Origin: Streptomyces tuirus
GTDB lineage: Bacteria; Actinomycetota; Actinomycetes; Streptomycetales; Streptomycetaceae
Assembly (NCBI GenBank): GCA_018195615.1
Contig: JAGTPG010000001.1
Location: forward strand, 1,178,001 to 1,242,000
Direction: 5' to 3'
DNA: 64,000 nt
Shown piece after piece: positions 1 to 9,678 of this stretch. The position numbers and the translations under genes were made by a program. The stretch's first letter is position 1. Every line of letters begins with the position of its first letter. The notes under the pieces are model-generated. The model worked only from the letters and a program-made list of their open reading frames with translations, was not told the origin of the DNA and did no database searches.

Positions 1-402
1 CGGGACACCATCTGCCCGGATCCCCCCAAGTACGTGCGCAGCACGGACGCGACGTTGAGTACGGACATCTGGCCGGACGACAAGCCGAGCTGTGACGAGT
101 TCCCCTTTGCCCGTTCCTGGCAGAGTGCCGCCACCCCGAAATCGTGGGGCGGGAAGAACTCCAAGCAGGTCAGCTCCGGCGACGAGTGCGTGAACACCAT
201 CGCGAAGAAGGGCACGGACGGCAGGTGGCGTCTGGTCCCGGACGCGCGGTATCACGTGCCGACGTGGGATGAGCCGTGCGGGCGGTCCAGCATGTCGAAC
301 TATCAGAACACGCAGTCGATGCAGCCGTTCCCGAACTGGCGCGCGAAGAACCGCGTGATCGAGGGCGACGACTACTGGCTGGAAGCGCAGAAGCCCAGCT
401 GA
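1..402 (+). CDS. C-terminal part of a NucA/NucB-type deoxyribonuclease domain protein (5' truncated)
   Basis: The frame is open from the first base of the window to a TGA at 400-402, so only the last 133 residues are present. The segment contains CDEFPFARSWQSA, which resembles the CDEYPFAST-type active-site block of the NucA/NucB nuclease family, followed by an Asn-rich region (MSNYQNTQSMQPF) and a tail with GDDYW, as in the polymorphic-toxin-like members from Streptomyces. NucA/NucB proteins are usually secreted or delivered non-specific DNases, and here the nuclease domain lies at the extreme C-terminus, as expected for a toxin tip. Whether the missing N-terminus carries a signal peptide or trafficking domains cannot be seen. 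The following gene, on the other strand, is SMI1/KNR4-like, a family that often supplies immunity to such toxins. The family assignment rests on motif resemblance only. Confidence 0.7.
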   Translation, partial: RDTICPDPPKYVRSTDATLSTDIWPDDKPSCDEFPFARSWQSAATPKSWGGKNSKQVSSGDECVNTIAKKGTDGRWRLVPDARYHVPTWDEPCGRSSMSNYQNTQSMQPFPNWRAKNRVIEGDDYWLEAQKPS

Positions 403-466
403 GCGGCGGATGACGGAACGGGTGTGGCGCTGACGGACTCCGTCGGCGCCACACCTGCTTGTGCGG

Positions 467-1013
467 TCAGGACCAGTCGATCATGCCTTCTGCCACGGAC
501 GCGGAACGTCCGGAGAAGGGAAGCTCCGGGTTGTTCTGCGTACCGTGCAGGGCAGCGGCGAGGGCGTGCATCAGCCACGCCATCGAAGGGGCGTAAGGCG
601 CGGGTAGTCGGCTTCCGTGTACTTCAGGAGGGGGTGCGCCGGGTGTCCCGCGTCGATCAGCAACCCTTCGTGTCCTTCGTAGCGTTCAGCGAAGGGAATC
701 CATTCGGGCCGCCACCAGTCGGGGTCGTCGTTCTCCCGGGCGATCTCCAGGTTCCTGGTGTGAACGCGTTCGATCCGCGCGCAGTTCATCAGCCCCTCGC
801 CGGTGGGGAACAGCCTGTACCAGTCGAGGCCGTTCGAGAAACGGAGGAGTGCCGCGAGGGCGGGGGGACTTCCCGGCCGATCGCCTGGCTGAGGGAGGCC
901 ATGTCTGCTTCTGAGGCCGGGGCGTTGAGTGGGTGGCTTGCGGCCAGTGGTTGGGAGTGCAGCCACTGCGTTATGCGTTGGACGGAGTGATCCAGTGAAT
1001 CCACGGCGGTCAT
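467..1013 (-). CDS. SMI1/KNR4 (SUKH) family protein, two frameshifts
   Basis: The gene starts at ATG 1013 (MTAVDSLDHSVQRITQW) behind a GAGG ribosome site. It reads through LSQAIGREVPP, then continues in the next frame as LAALLRFSNGLDWYRLFP, and ends in the third frame with SMAWLMHALAAALHGT to TGA at 467-469. The 'LPP..AALLRFSNGLDW' core and the PEWIPFAE segment are typical of SMI1/KNR4 proteins, which in bacteria commonly act as immunity proteins against secreted toxins or nucleases. The breaks lie near 862-867 (six-G run) and 592-603. One added base at each gives a 182-residue protein. It lies tail to tail with the preceding nuclease-tip gene, so an effector/immunity relation is plausible, although such pairs are usually co-directional. 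The breaks are probably sequence errors rather than decay, because all flanking residues are conserved. Confidence 0.6.
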
Positions 1014-1044
1014 CTTTTCCTCTTGTTGGGTGTCGCGTTCTTGC

Positions 1045-4033
1045 TCAGAGATCACTCGACAGACCGAGGCCCGTCAGCGCGCCGACCGGGTCCAGGTCAG
1101 GCGTTCCCCTGGGCCACCAGTCGTCGCGGCCCGGATCGGACTCGTAGGCGTACCAGAGGCCGTCGCGGCCGAGGCGGAGCTGGACGTGGCCGAGGGGGTG
1201 GGTGAGGTGGTTGCGCCAGGGGCGGAAGGCGGGCAGGTCGGCGGCGAGGAGCAGCGGACGGGCCCGGTCGAACCGCCCGGCCGGCGGATCCCACGGTTCC
1301 TCCAGTACGGCCAGGCCCTCCGGGCCGCCCTGCCGCCAGGCGGCGACCGCGCGGGCCAGGTCGGACGAAGTGCGGTCCGCCGCGGAGGCGAGGGAGGAGT
1401 AGAGCGCCCGGGTGCCGGCGGTGAGTCCGGAGCCGGGGCGGGCGGCGGCCAGGCGGACCGCGTCCTCCCAGAGCGTCAGCTGTCCCACCGGGTCCCGGCC
1501 GGTGGTGAGCAGGGCGTGCGCGCGGGCGGCGGCGTCGGTGGCCAGCTGGTCCAGCGCGAACGGGTCCGGGCCGCCGGGGGACGCCGGGTAGGCCGGAGGC
1601 TGTTCGGGGTGCGGGGGCGGGGGCAGCGGCGCGGGCAGGGGCGGGAGGGTGCGCGGTGCGAGCGCATCGGTGGCCCGCATGCTGGGCAGGGGCGCCGTTT
1701 CCTTGTCCCGGGCCGCGCGCGCCGCCCGGGTGGCACTCAGCCGGGACAGCGCGTCGAGCAGCTCCCGTTCGCCCCGGCCGCGCAGCAGGAGCAGCACGAA
1801 CGGGTCGGCGTCCAGCAGCCGCGCCGTCTGGTAGCAGAGGGCTGCGGCGTGCTTGCAGGGGTGGCCCCGGTCGGGGCAGCTGCAGCGCGGCTCCAGATCA
1901 CCCGGGCCCGGCAGCAGGGGCACGCCGCAGTCCGCGAGGGACTGGGGCAGCTCCTTGTCGAGCAGGGCCGCGATGTGCCCGGGCCGGTCGGCGGCGGCGT
2001 CCAGGAACCGCTCCCAGTCGGATTCGTCCAGCGTGCGCCATCGGACCTGCACGCGGTACGGGCGCGGACGGCTGCCTCGCACGTACGCCAGGACCAGTCC
2101 GGGCGTCACGGTGATGGCGTCGACATGCCCCTGCGCGGCGTACCCCCGCCCCCGCTCCAGTCGCTTGACGTCCAGCGCGCCCTGCTCCAGCGCGGCGACC
2201 CACGCGTTCCCCCACCAGCTCTCGGCGAAGCCGTCACCATCAGGCTCCCGGGCTGGGAAGGCCGGGAAGGTACGGCGGAGGTCGTTGTCCCGGTTGGGGC
2301 GGCCATGGAGTGGGGGGCTCGCCCGGGGTGTGGGGGGTGCCGGGGGTTCGATGGGCTGAGGGCGGGGTGACGGAGGGTGTGGGGCCGTAGGGCGGCGGGG
2401 CGGGAGTGTCGGCGTCGGGAGCGCCGGGGTCGGGATTCACGGGGGCCGGGCTGTCGCCTGAACCGGAAGCCGCGAGGGCGGGGGCACCGCCGGGGCCGGG
2501 GCCGGGGTGCCGCCGGGGCCTGGAGACGCGAGGGCCTCGTGGCCGCCGGGCCCGGAAGCGCGGGTGTCGCCGGGGCCGGAGTCCGGGGTGCCGCCGGAGC
2601 CCGAAGCCGCCAGGGCCTCGTGGCCGCCGGGGCCGGAAGCGGGGGTGCCGCTGATGCCGGGAGCCGCCAGGGCCGAGGTGCCGCCGAGGCCGGAAGCCGG
2701 GGTGCCGCCGGTGTCGGGGCCTGGGTGCCGGGAGCCGGGGTGCCGCCGGTGTCGGGGGCCTGGGTGCCGGGAGCCGGGGGGCCGCCGGGCCCTGGAGACG
2801 CCAGGGCCGAGGTGCCGCCGACGCCCGGAGCCGGAGTACCCCCGATGCCCGGAGCCGCCAAGGCCGGGGTGCCGCCGGTGTCGGGGCCTGGGTGCCGGGG
2901 GCCGGGGTGACGCCGGGGCCCGGAGCCGCCAGGGCCGAGGTGCCGCCGACGCCCGGAGCCGCCAGGGCCTGGTGGTCGCCGGGGCCGGAGGCCCGGGTGC
3001 CGCCGGGGCCGGAGGCCGAGGTGCCGCCGAGGCCGGAAGCCGGGGTGCCGCCGGGGCCGGAGGCCGGGGTGCCGGGAGCCGGGGGCCGCCGGGCCCTGGA
3101 GACGCCAGGGCCGAGGTGCCGCCGACGCCCGGAGCCGCCAGGGCCTGGTGGTCGCCGGGGCCGGAGGCCGGGGTGCCGCCGGGGCCGGAGGCCGGGGTGC
3201 CGCCGGGGGCGGAGGCCGGGGTGCCGCCGGGGGCGGAGGCCGGGGTGCCGCCGGGGCGGAGGCCGGGGTGCCGCCGGGGGCGGAGGCCGGGTTGTCGCCA
3301 GGGGCGGGCGCGGCAGTGGTGCGTGGTGAGTCGGGGCTGTGGGAGGGCGAGTTCTCAAGGCCGGGCTCGTCAGGGACGGGCTCGTCCGGGGGCTCGGGCG
3401 TCGTCTCCGGGGCGTCCGGCGTCGCGGGCGTCCGGAAGGAGTCGGACAGCCACTGCCGTACGTCACGCGCTTCACCGCCGGCGGCGTGTCCGCGCGCCCG
3501 CCGGACAGCTGCCGCCCGGTCGTCCACACGGCCCTGCCGGGCCCCGCGCCTGCGCAGGGCCCCTTGGCTCTCGGTTTCTCGCCGCGCCCGCCGCGCGTCC
3601 TCCCGGGCGGCGCGCAGCGCCTCGCGCGCGATGTCCGCCGCGCGTGGGGCCGACCGGTCGGTGTCCCCTGCGTTCGCGGTCACCGCGGTCTCCGGCGGGG
3701 CGGTGGGCCGGTTCTCCTCGCCCGGCGGGGCGTCGGCCGGGCTCTCCCCGGTCTCTCGCCGCCGGCCGGATCCGTCCGGTCCCGCGGGCCCTGCCGTGCC
3801 CTGCGGGGCGTCTCCCGGCTGATCGGCGGGCGCGTCGGCGTCCCGGTGTCCGGACACCGCCCTGCGCAGTGCCTCGCGGGCCGCGTCCGCCGGTCGGGGG
3901 CGTCCTGGCCGGCGGGCGGGCGGGCCGGAGAGGGGGCGGGGCGGGAGTCCGGTGCCGTGTCCGGGTCGCGCGGCGCCCGCTCCCGGGCCGCGCGCAGGGC
4001 CCGGCGGGCCTCGTCGGAGGGGCGGGAGGTCAT
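1045..4033 (-). CDS. SWIM zinc-finger protein with repetitive linker, several frameshifts
   Basis: The start is ATG 4033 (MTSRPSDEARRALRAARER), overlapping the stop of the upstream SNF2 helicase gene (4030), so the two are translationally coupled. The N-terminal part has repeated AREALRAARE-type helices and a DVRQWLSDSFRTPA segment. It is followed by a long Gly/Pro/Thr/Ala linker encoded by the minisatellite, and then FAESWWGNAWVAALE, the start of the conserved SWIM-protein body. The zinc finger reads CSCPDRGHPCKHAAALCY (C-x-C...C-x-H) at about 2105-1800, and the protein ends at 1045. SWIM proteins next to SNF2 ATPases are thought to give DNA or protein binding to a remodelling or repair complex. 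At least four frame changes are needed: near 3890, in the 23-bp repeat unit at 3239-3261, elsewhere in the repeats, and near 2295. The exact linker sequence therefore cannot be given. Confidence 0.65.
2480..3300. repeat. GC-rich 24-bp-type minisatellite inside the SWIM gene linker
   Basis: Imperfect tandem units built on GCCGGGGTGCCGCCGG plus a variable end fill about 800 bp. The clearest tract is 3191-3285: units of 24, 24, 23 and 24 bp at 3191-3214, 3215-3238, 3239-3261 and 3262-3285. On the minus strand the unit encodes an octapeptide of the GGTPASAP type. The 23-bp unit has four G where its neighbours have five, which throws the coding strand out of frame. Units are also mixed with 36- to 48-bp variants (GTQAP-type). 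Confidence 0.85.
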
Positions 4034-6854
4034 GACGTCCTCCGAAGGGACACCAGGTCGGACAGCTCACGGTCCGTCAGTTCCGTGAGGGCCGACTCGC
4101 CGGAGCCGAGGATCGCGTCGGCCAGGGCCCGCTTGGACTCCAGCATCTCGGCGATGCGGTCCTCGACCGTGCCCTCGGTGATGAGGCGGTGGACCTGGAC
4201 GGGCTGGGTCTGGCCGATGCGGTAGGCACGGTCGGTGGCCTGTTCCTCGACGGCCGGGTTCCACCAGCGGTCGAAGTGCACGACATGGCCGGCGCGGGTG
4301 AGGTTGAGGCCGGTGCCGGCCGCCTTGAGGGAGAGGACCAGGACCGGGGTCGAGCCGGTCTGGAAGCGGTCCACCATGCGCTCGCGCTCCGGTACCGGCG
4401 TGCCGCCGTGGAGGAGGTCGACCGGGACCGCCCGGGTGGCCAGATGGGAGGTGATCAGACGGGCCATCCCCACGTACTGGGTGAAGACGAGGGCGGACCC
4501 GTCCTCGGCCAGCAGCGTGTCCAACAGCTCGTCCAGCAGGGCGAGTTTGCCCGATCGGGCGGCGATCCGGTCGCCGGCCGGGGCGTGCTCCTCCTTCAGG
4601 TACAGCGCCGGGTGGTCGCAGATCTGCTTCAGCGAGGTCAGCAGCTTCAGCACCATGCCCCGGCGGGCCATCCCCTCGGCGGTCTCGATGGCGAGCATCG
4701 ACTCGCGCACCACCGCCTCGTACAGCGCGGCCTGTTCGCGGGTGAGCGGCACCGGGTGGTCGGTCTCCGTCTTGGGCGGCAGTTCGGGCACGATGCCCGG
4801 GTCGGACTTCCTGCGGCGCAGCAGGAAGGGGCGGACCAGGCGGGCCAGCCGCTCCACCGCCTCCGTGTCCTCGCCGTTCTCCACGGCCCGGGCGTGCCGG
4901 GCGCGGAAGGACTTCAGCGGGCCGAGGAGGCCGGGGGTCGTCCAGTCGAGCAGCGCCCACAGCTCCGAGAGGTTGTTCTCGACGGGCGTGCCGGTCAGGG
5001 CCACCCGCGCGGGGTCGGGATCGTGCGCAGCGCCTTCGCGGTGGCCGAGTAGGGGTTCTTCACGTGCTGCGCCTCGTCGGCGACGACCATGCCCCAGGGC
5101 TGCTCGGCCAAGGCCGGTGCCGCCGAGCGCATCGTGCCGTAGGTGGTCAGGACGAAACCGCCGTCCAGGTCGTCCAGGCTGCGGTCCGGGCCGTGGAAGC
5201 GGCGGACCGGGACGCCGGGCGCGAACCGGGTGATCTCCCGCTGCCAGTTGCCCAGCAGCGAGGCCGGGCAGACCACCAGGGTCGGCTCACGGCGGGCCCG
5301 CTTCAGGTGCAGGGCGATGAGGGTGACGGTCTTGCCGAGGCCCATGTCGTCGGCGAGGCAGCCGCCGAGCCCGAGAGAGGTCATCAGGTCGAGCCAGGCC
5401 AGGCCGCGGAGCTGGTAGTCGCGGAGGGTGGCGTGCAGGCCCGGCGGCGGCTCGGCCGGGCGTACCCCCGCGGTCAGGCGGTCCCGCAGGGTCGCCAGTG
5501 CGCCGGCCGGTACGGCCTCGACCGTCTCGCCGTCCACGTCGGCGGTGCCGGTGAGGGCGACGGACAGCGCGTCGACCGGGTCGAGCAGGCCCAGGTCCCG
5601 CTTGCGGGCCTTGCGCACGAGGGCCGGGTCGACCAGCACCCACTGGTCGCGCAGCCGGACCACGGGACGGTGGGCCTCGGCGAGGGCGTCCATCTCGGAC
5701 TCGGTGAGCGGGTCGCCGCCGAGCGCCAGCTGCCAGCGGAACCGGAGCAGGTCCTCGCTCTCGAAGAAGCCCGTGCCGTCGGTCGCCGAGCCGGGGGCCG
5801 GCCGGACCACCGCCGTGGCGGACAGGTCCTGGGCGAGGTCCCTCGGCCAGTGCACGGCGACCCCGGCCGAGGCCAGCCGGGTGGCCGCGACGCCGAGGAG
5901 GTCGTTCAGCTCCTCTTCGGTCAGGGCCAGCACATCGGGCACGTCCTGGTCGGAGAGCCGGTCCAGCGGCGGCCAGACCCGGGCGGCGCGGCGGACGGCG
6001 AGGGCGGCGTCCACGCGCGCGCGTGGCCCGAAGGCGTCGTCGGCCTCGCCCGCCCACAGTGCCGCCGCGTCGGCGACCAGGGTGGGGTCGGCGAGGCTGT
6101 GCACCTGGACGATCGCCGCGCCGGCGCTGCGTACGCCGCCGTCGGAGGCGTCGTCGAACAGGTCGTACGCCGAGAGGTCCAGGCGGAGCGAGATCCGCAC
6201 GCCGGCGTCCATGCCGGCGGCGACCTCGGCGGCCCAGTCGTGGGCGGCGGGCAGCTGCTGGGCCTCGCGGGCCGCGAAGGGCCTGCCGGTGGCGTGGGGG
6301 GCGGCCGGGGTGCGGGCAGGGTGTCGGCGACCGCGTCGAGGAAGGCGCGCACGAGCGCTTCCGGCTCGGGCAGCCGGATCGGGCCGGGGCCGGGCAGCGG
6401 GACGGCGTGCCCCTCGTGGGCAGGGCGGCGGCCACCGCGCGCAGGTGGGCGATGTCGTCCGGGTCGAGGGGGCCGGCGCGCCAGGCGTCGTGTCCCGTGG
6501 CCGTCAGGCCGGGCAGCAGGCGACCGCGCGCGGTGAGCCGCAGCGCGTGCAGGGCGGCAGCGCCCCAGCAGGCGGTGGCGGGGTGGGCCGCCGGGTCGTG
6601 CCGGGCGCGCACCAGGAGCGGCAGAGCTTCCTCCAGCGGGAGGGAGAGCGCCGAAGTGGTGCGCCTGCGGACGCCCGTGCCGTGCCGTCGGACGACGGTC
6701 AGCTCGGTGTCCTCGGCGGGCAGGGGCTCGCCGTCGGGTCCCAGAAGGCGATGCGCCCGTCGCGCGGGAGGGGCGCGGGCAGGAAGACGGCCGGGAGGCG
6801 GACGGGGACGGTGGGCTCGCCCGTCCGCTCGGCCACCGCTGCCGTGTCGCCCAT
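4030..6854 (-). CDS. SNF2/RapA-type DNA helicase (SWI2/SNF2 ATPase), four frameshifts
   Basis: The gene starts at ATG 6854 (MGDTAAVAERTGEPTVP). After repair of four single-base losses (about 6740, 6415, 6320 and 5018) it encodes about 942 residues, the usual length of the actinobacterial family. Motifs visible in order: ATP-binding motif I DDMGLGKTVT, motif Ia region CPASLLGNWQREI, motif II as DEAQHVKNP, motif III LTGTPVENNLSELW, motif V GTGLNLTRAGHVVHFDRWWNP and motif VI DRAYRIGQ. The N-terminal third is the helical domain common to bacterial SNF2 proteins. It is expected to be a cytoplasmic dsDNA translocase or remodeller, with an unproven role in repair or transcription. Its stop overlaps the start of the SWIM zinc-finger gene, so the two form an operon and probably one complex. 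All four breaks shift the frame in the same direction, as expected for base drop-outs. Confidence 0.9.
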
Positions 6855-6938
6855 ACGCCTTGTCACCTCCCGCCCGCGTTTCGGATCAGCTGTCTCCGAC
6901 TCTACGGGCGAGGTCTGACAATCGGCCCCGGCGGCGGG

Positions 6939-7520
6939 TCAGGGCACGGTCCGGGACACGACGTACACCCACGGATACGCCGGGTTGGACAGGTCGACGA
7001 CCACGTCGTGCGTGGGTGCCGGGTTCTTCTGCCGGTGGACGAGGCCGTACCACCCGTCTTCCTCGGGGAACTTCCATCCGGTGACCTTCCGGTCCCGGGC
7101 GCCGATGGTGACGGCGCCCTCCTTCAGGTCCTTCCGGGTCACGCCCAGGCCCGTGAGATAGGCGTCCAGACCGGCCGCGTTGGTCTCGAACTGGGCGTAC
7201 AGACGGCTGGTCTTCCAGTTGTTGGTCTCGTAGTACGCCACGTGCCAGGCGGGGTGCGGGATGGGCACCTGGTAGATGCGGCGCTGCAGTTTGGACGGCC
7301 AGCCCGCGGTCAGCCCGGTGGCCGAGTACTTCGCTTCCTTGTCCTTGCCGCTGTCGCGGCTCTGGTTCGCGGAGATCACCAGGTAGCCGGCCGGGATGCC
7401 GATGAGCAGCACGATGATCAGCAGGGTGAGCGCCCGGCGGCGGATCATGTGGCGGCGGTCCTCGACCGGACGCTCCTGCCCGTCCGGCCAGGAGCCCTGG
7501 TGCGGCAGGGAGGCGGTCAC
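6939..7520 (-). CDS. Membrane-anchored protein of unknown function, coupled to the ROK kinase gene
   Basis: The GTG start at 7520 overlaps the TGA of the ROK kinase (GTGA), so it is the second gene of that operon. The 193-residue product begins with a short cytoplasmic stretch, then one membrane segment (about residues 28-45, LTLLIIVLLIGIPAGYLVI), and then an extracytoplasmic domain of about 145 residues with many aromatics (YYETNNWKTSRLYAQF, GWKFPEEDGWYGLV). No lipobox or enzyme motif is seen. The inner ATG after RRH (MIRRRALT) is a second possible start. The tight coupling suggests a job linked to the sugar kinase, but none can be named. Confidence 0.8.
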   Translation of the reverse strand: MTASLPHQGSWPDGQERPVEDRRHMIRRRALTLLIIVLLIGIPAGYLVISANQSRDSGKDKEAKYSATGLTAGWPSKLQRRIYQVPIPHPAWHVAYYETNNWKTSRLYAQFETNAAGLDAYLTGLGVTRKDLKEGAVTIGARDRKVTGWKFPEEDGWYGLVHRQKNPAPTHDVVVDLSNPAYPWVYVVSRTVP

Positions 7521-8665
7521 AGCGTCTCCCGGGTGCTGCGGCGGGCCTGCGCGTACCGCTCGTAGCGCTCGTACCGCTCCACCCGGCGGCGCTTGGCACG
7601 GCGGAAGCGGCGGGCCACCAGCCGGGCCAGGTCGGCGGCGCCGACCATGCCGGCCTCGGGGCCGAGCTGGGCCCGGGTGATACGGGCCTCGGGGCGGTAG
7701 CCGCGGCCTGTCAGATGCCGGCGGAACGCGTCCCTGGCGGGGCCGATCAGCAGGTCGTCGGCGGCCGAGACACCGCCGCCGATCACGAAGCAGGAGGGGT
7801 CGAGGGCGGCCGCGAGGTTGGCGATGCCCACGCCCAGCCACTGGCCGATGTCCTGGAGCAGCTCGATGCACATGGCGTCGCCCTCGCGGGCCAGCTCGGT
7901 GATCATCGGGCCGGTGATGTCGCCGATGTTGCCCTTGACGTGCTCGATGATCCCGTAGGCCACCGGCGAGTCGGCGGCGGCCAGCTCGCGGGCCTCGCGG
8001 ACCAGGGCGTTGCCGGAGCTGTACTGCTCCCAGCAGCCGCGGTTGCCGCACGGGCAGCGGTGGCCGCCGGGCACGACCTGCATATGGCCGAACTCGCCGG
8101 CGACGCCGTACTTGCCGCGCTTGACCTGGCCGTCCTCCAGGATGGCGCCGCCGATGCCGGTGCCGAGGGTGATCATGACCAGGTGGTCCTCGCCGCGGCC
8201 GGCGCCGAAGCGCCACTCGGCCCAGGCGGCGGTGTTGGCGTCGTTGTCGACCAGCACGGGGACCGACAGGCGGCTGGCGAGGCGGTCCCTGAGGGGTTCG
8301 TTGCGCCAGGACAGGTGGGGCGCGAACAGCACGCGGTTGCGGTCGGCGTCGACCCAGCCGGCCGCGCCGATGCCGACGGCGTGCACGTCGTGCCGGTCGG
8401 ACAGGTCCAGCACCAGCTCGGCGATCGTGTCCTCGACGACCTTGGGGCTCTTGGACTTGTCCGGGGTCTCCGTGCGGACCTTCTCCAGGATGTTGCCGTC
8501 GGCGTCGACGACGCCCGCCATCACCTTCGTACCGCCGATGTCGATGCCGACCGTCGGCACGCGGGGTGCCGTCAGGAGCGAGCGGCGCTCCCGGGTGCCG
8601 ACGGTGCGGAGCACGGTGGCACGGCGGGAGCCGATGGGGGCGGTGAAGTCGCGGTAGGTGCTCAT
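7517..8665 (-). CDS. ROK family sugar kinase (glucokinase-like)
   Basis: This 382-residue protein belongs to the ROK (repressor, ORF, kinase) family. It has the N-terminal phosphate-binding motif GIDIGGTKVMAGVVD (from about residue 40), the catalytic-Asp region LVDNDANTAAWAEW, the second ATP motif TLGTGIGGAI, and the zinc-binding signature CPCGNRGCWEQYSSG. There is no N-terminal DNA-binding domain, so it is a kinase and not a ROK repressor. Expected reaction: ATP-dependent phosphorylation of a hexose such as glucose, in the cytoplasm. A basic, Tyr-rich tail (RRAKRRRVERYERYERY) extends beyond the fold. The GntR regulator upstream and the dehydrogenase beyond suggest a sugar or polyol utilisation setting. 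The sugar itself cannot be read from the sequence. Confidence 0.92.
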   Translation of the reverse strand: MSTYRDFTAPIGSRRATVLRTVGTRERRSLLTAPRVPTVGIDIGGTKVMAGVVDADGNILEKVRTETPDKSKSPKVVEDTIAELVLDLSDRHDVHAVGIGAAGWVDADRNRVLFAPHLSWRNEPLRDRLASRLSVPVLVDNDANTAAWAEWRFGAGRGEDHLVMITLGTGIGGAILEDGQVKRGKYGVAGEFGHMQVVPGGHRCPCGNRGCWEQYSSGNALVREARELAAADSPVAYGIIEHVKGNIGDITGPMITELAREGDAMCIELLQDIGQWLGVGIANLAAALDPSCFVIGGGVSAADDLLIGPARDAFRRHLTGRGYRPEARITRAQLGPEAGMVGAADLARLVARRFRRAKRRRVERYERYERYAQARRSTRETL

Positions 8666-8754
8666 CGCGCCCGATTCTGCCTCACGGTGGGGGTGTGTGC
8701 GGAGCGGGGCAGGGGCGGGGTGGCGCGGGTCATGGCCGGGTGCGGGTGGGTGGG

Positions 8755-8812
8755 AGCTGAGCCGCCCACGCGGCGGAGCCGCACATCGATACAGCCCCGC
8801 GCCCCTGAGAAC
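8755..8812 (-). repeat. Intergenic GC-rich element of the kind common in Streptomyces
   Basis: On the minus strand, just after the GntR stop, the sequence runs GGGGCGCGGGGCTGTATCG and then GTGCGGCTCCGCCGCGTGGG. GCGGCTCCGCCGC can fold on itself. From memory, this block recurs in many Streptomyces intergenic regions. It may act as the terminator of the GntR gene. It occurs once in this window. Confidence 0.5.
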
Positions 8813-9577
8813 CTAGGTCCGCACCAGGAGCTGGAACTCGAAGGAGTAGCGCGTCGGTCGGTAGGTGTGTGTGCCGTATTCCACTGCGCGGCCCGTGTCG
8901 TCGAACGTGACGCGTTGCATGGTGAGCAGCGGGGCACCTGCCTCCTCCGCCAGTCGCTCCGCCTCCGCCGTCGTCGCCGCACGGGCGCCGATCGACTGGC
9001 GGGCGCTGTGCAGGGTGATGCCCGCCGCGCGCATCAGGCGGTAGAGGCCGGTGGTCTCCAGCTGGTCGGTGTCCAGGTCGATGAGGCCGGGGGGCAGGAA
9101 GTTGCAGAGGTAGGCCATCGGCTCGCCGTGGGCGAGGCGGAGGCGTTCCACGCGGTGGACGTCGCTGTCCTCGGCGACGCCGAGCGCGGCGGCGACCTCG
9201 GCGGAGGCCGGGACGACCGTGTTGACCAGGACCTTGGTGGCCGGGCGCTGGCCCGCCGCCTCCAGGTCGTCGTAGAGGCTGCTGAGCTCGAGCGGGCGCT
9301 TGACCTGGCTGTGCACGACCTGGGTGCCCACACCGCGGCGGCGGACCAGGAGGCCCTTGTCGACGAGCGACTGGATGGCCTGGCGGACGGTCGGCCGGGA
9401 CAGGCCGAGCCGGGCGGCGAGTTCGATCTCGTTGCCCAGCAGGCTGCCGGGGGTCAGCGTGCCGTGCTCGATCGCGGCCTCCAGCTGCTGGGACAGCTGG
9501 AAGTACAACGGCACGGGAGAGCTGCGGTCCACGCTCAGCTCGAGCTGCACGGTCGGGTCCACTTCTGGTTTCGGCAC
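8813..9577 (-). CDS. GntR/HutC-family transcriptional regulator
   Basis: A 254-residue regulator. The N-terminal winged helix (residues ~20-85) has the classic GntR pattern: PLYFQLSQQLEAAI, then GNEIELAARLGLSRPTVRQ and GLLVRRRGVGTQVV. The C-terminal part (about 105-250) is a UTRA effector domain with ERLRLAHGEPMAYLCNFLP and a final YSFEFQLLV strand. HutC-type proteins repress sugar, amino-sugar or histidine utilisation genes and release DNA on binding a metabolite. It is divergent from the Gfo/Idh/MocA dehydrogenase, with about 100 bp between the starts, and lies next to the ROK kinase. Those genes, and its own, are the likely targets. A 10-bp perfect palindrome in the divergent region is a candidate operator. 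Confidence 0.92.
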   Translation of the reverse strand: MPKPEVDPTVQLELSVDRSSPVPLYFQLSQQLEAAIEHGTLTPGSLLGNEIELAARLGLSRPTVRQAIQSLVDKGLLVRRRGVGTQVVHSQVKRPLELSSLYDDLEAAGQRPATKVLVNTVVPASAEVAAALGVAEDSDVHRVERLRLAHGEPMAYLCNFLPPGLIDLDTDQLETTGLYRLMRAAGITLHSARQSIGARAATTAEAERLAEEAGAPLLTMQRVTFDDTGRAVEYGTHTYRPTRYSFEFQLLVRT

Positions 9578-9628
9578 GGGCCGAGCGTAGCTCCGTGCGT
9601 TGTTGACGGGAAGTCGTGTAGTCAGGTT

Positions 9629-9638
9629 GTCCGGACAT
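9629..9638. promoter_or_regulatory. Candidate operator palindrome in the GntR/dehydrogenase divergent promoter
   Basis: TGTCCGGACA is a perfect palindrome midway between the divergent GntR (start 9577) and dehydrogenase (start 9679) genes. A TTGACA hexamer follows at 9645-9650. HutC-type regulators usually bind short palindromes in such places. The link to this regulator is inferred. Confidence 0.4.
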
Positions 9639-9678
9639 GCCGATTGACAGCGGCGGGCTGTGCACGCACTTTGGTCCC

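Noticed and set aside
2106..4070. Long Pro/Arg-rich frame as a separate gene
   Set aside because: Its middle is the native N-terminal and linker part of the SWIM gene, but both ends are out of frame; the start at 4070 lies inside the helicase gene.
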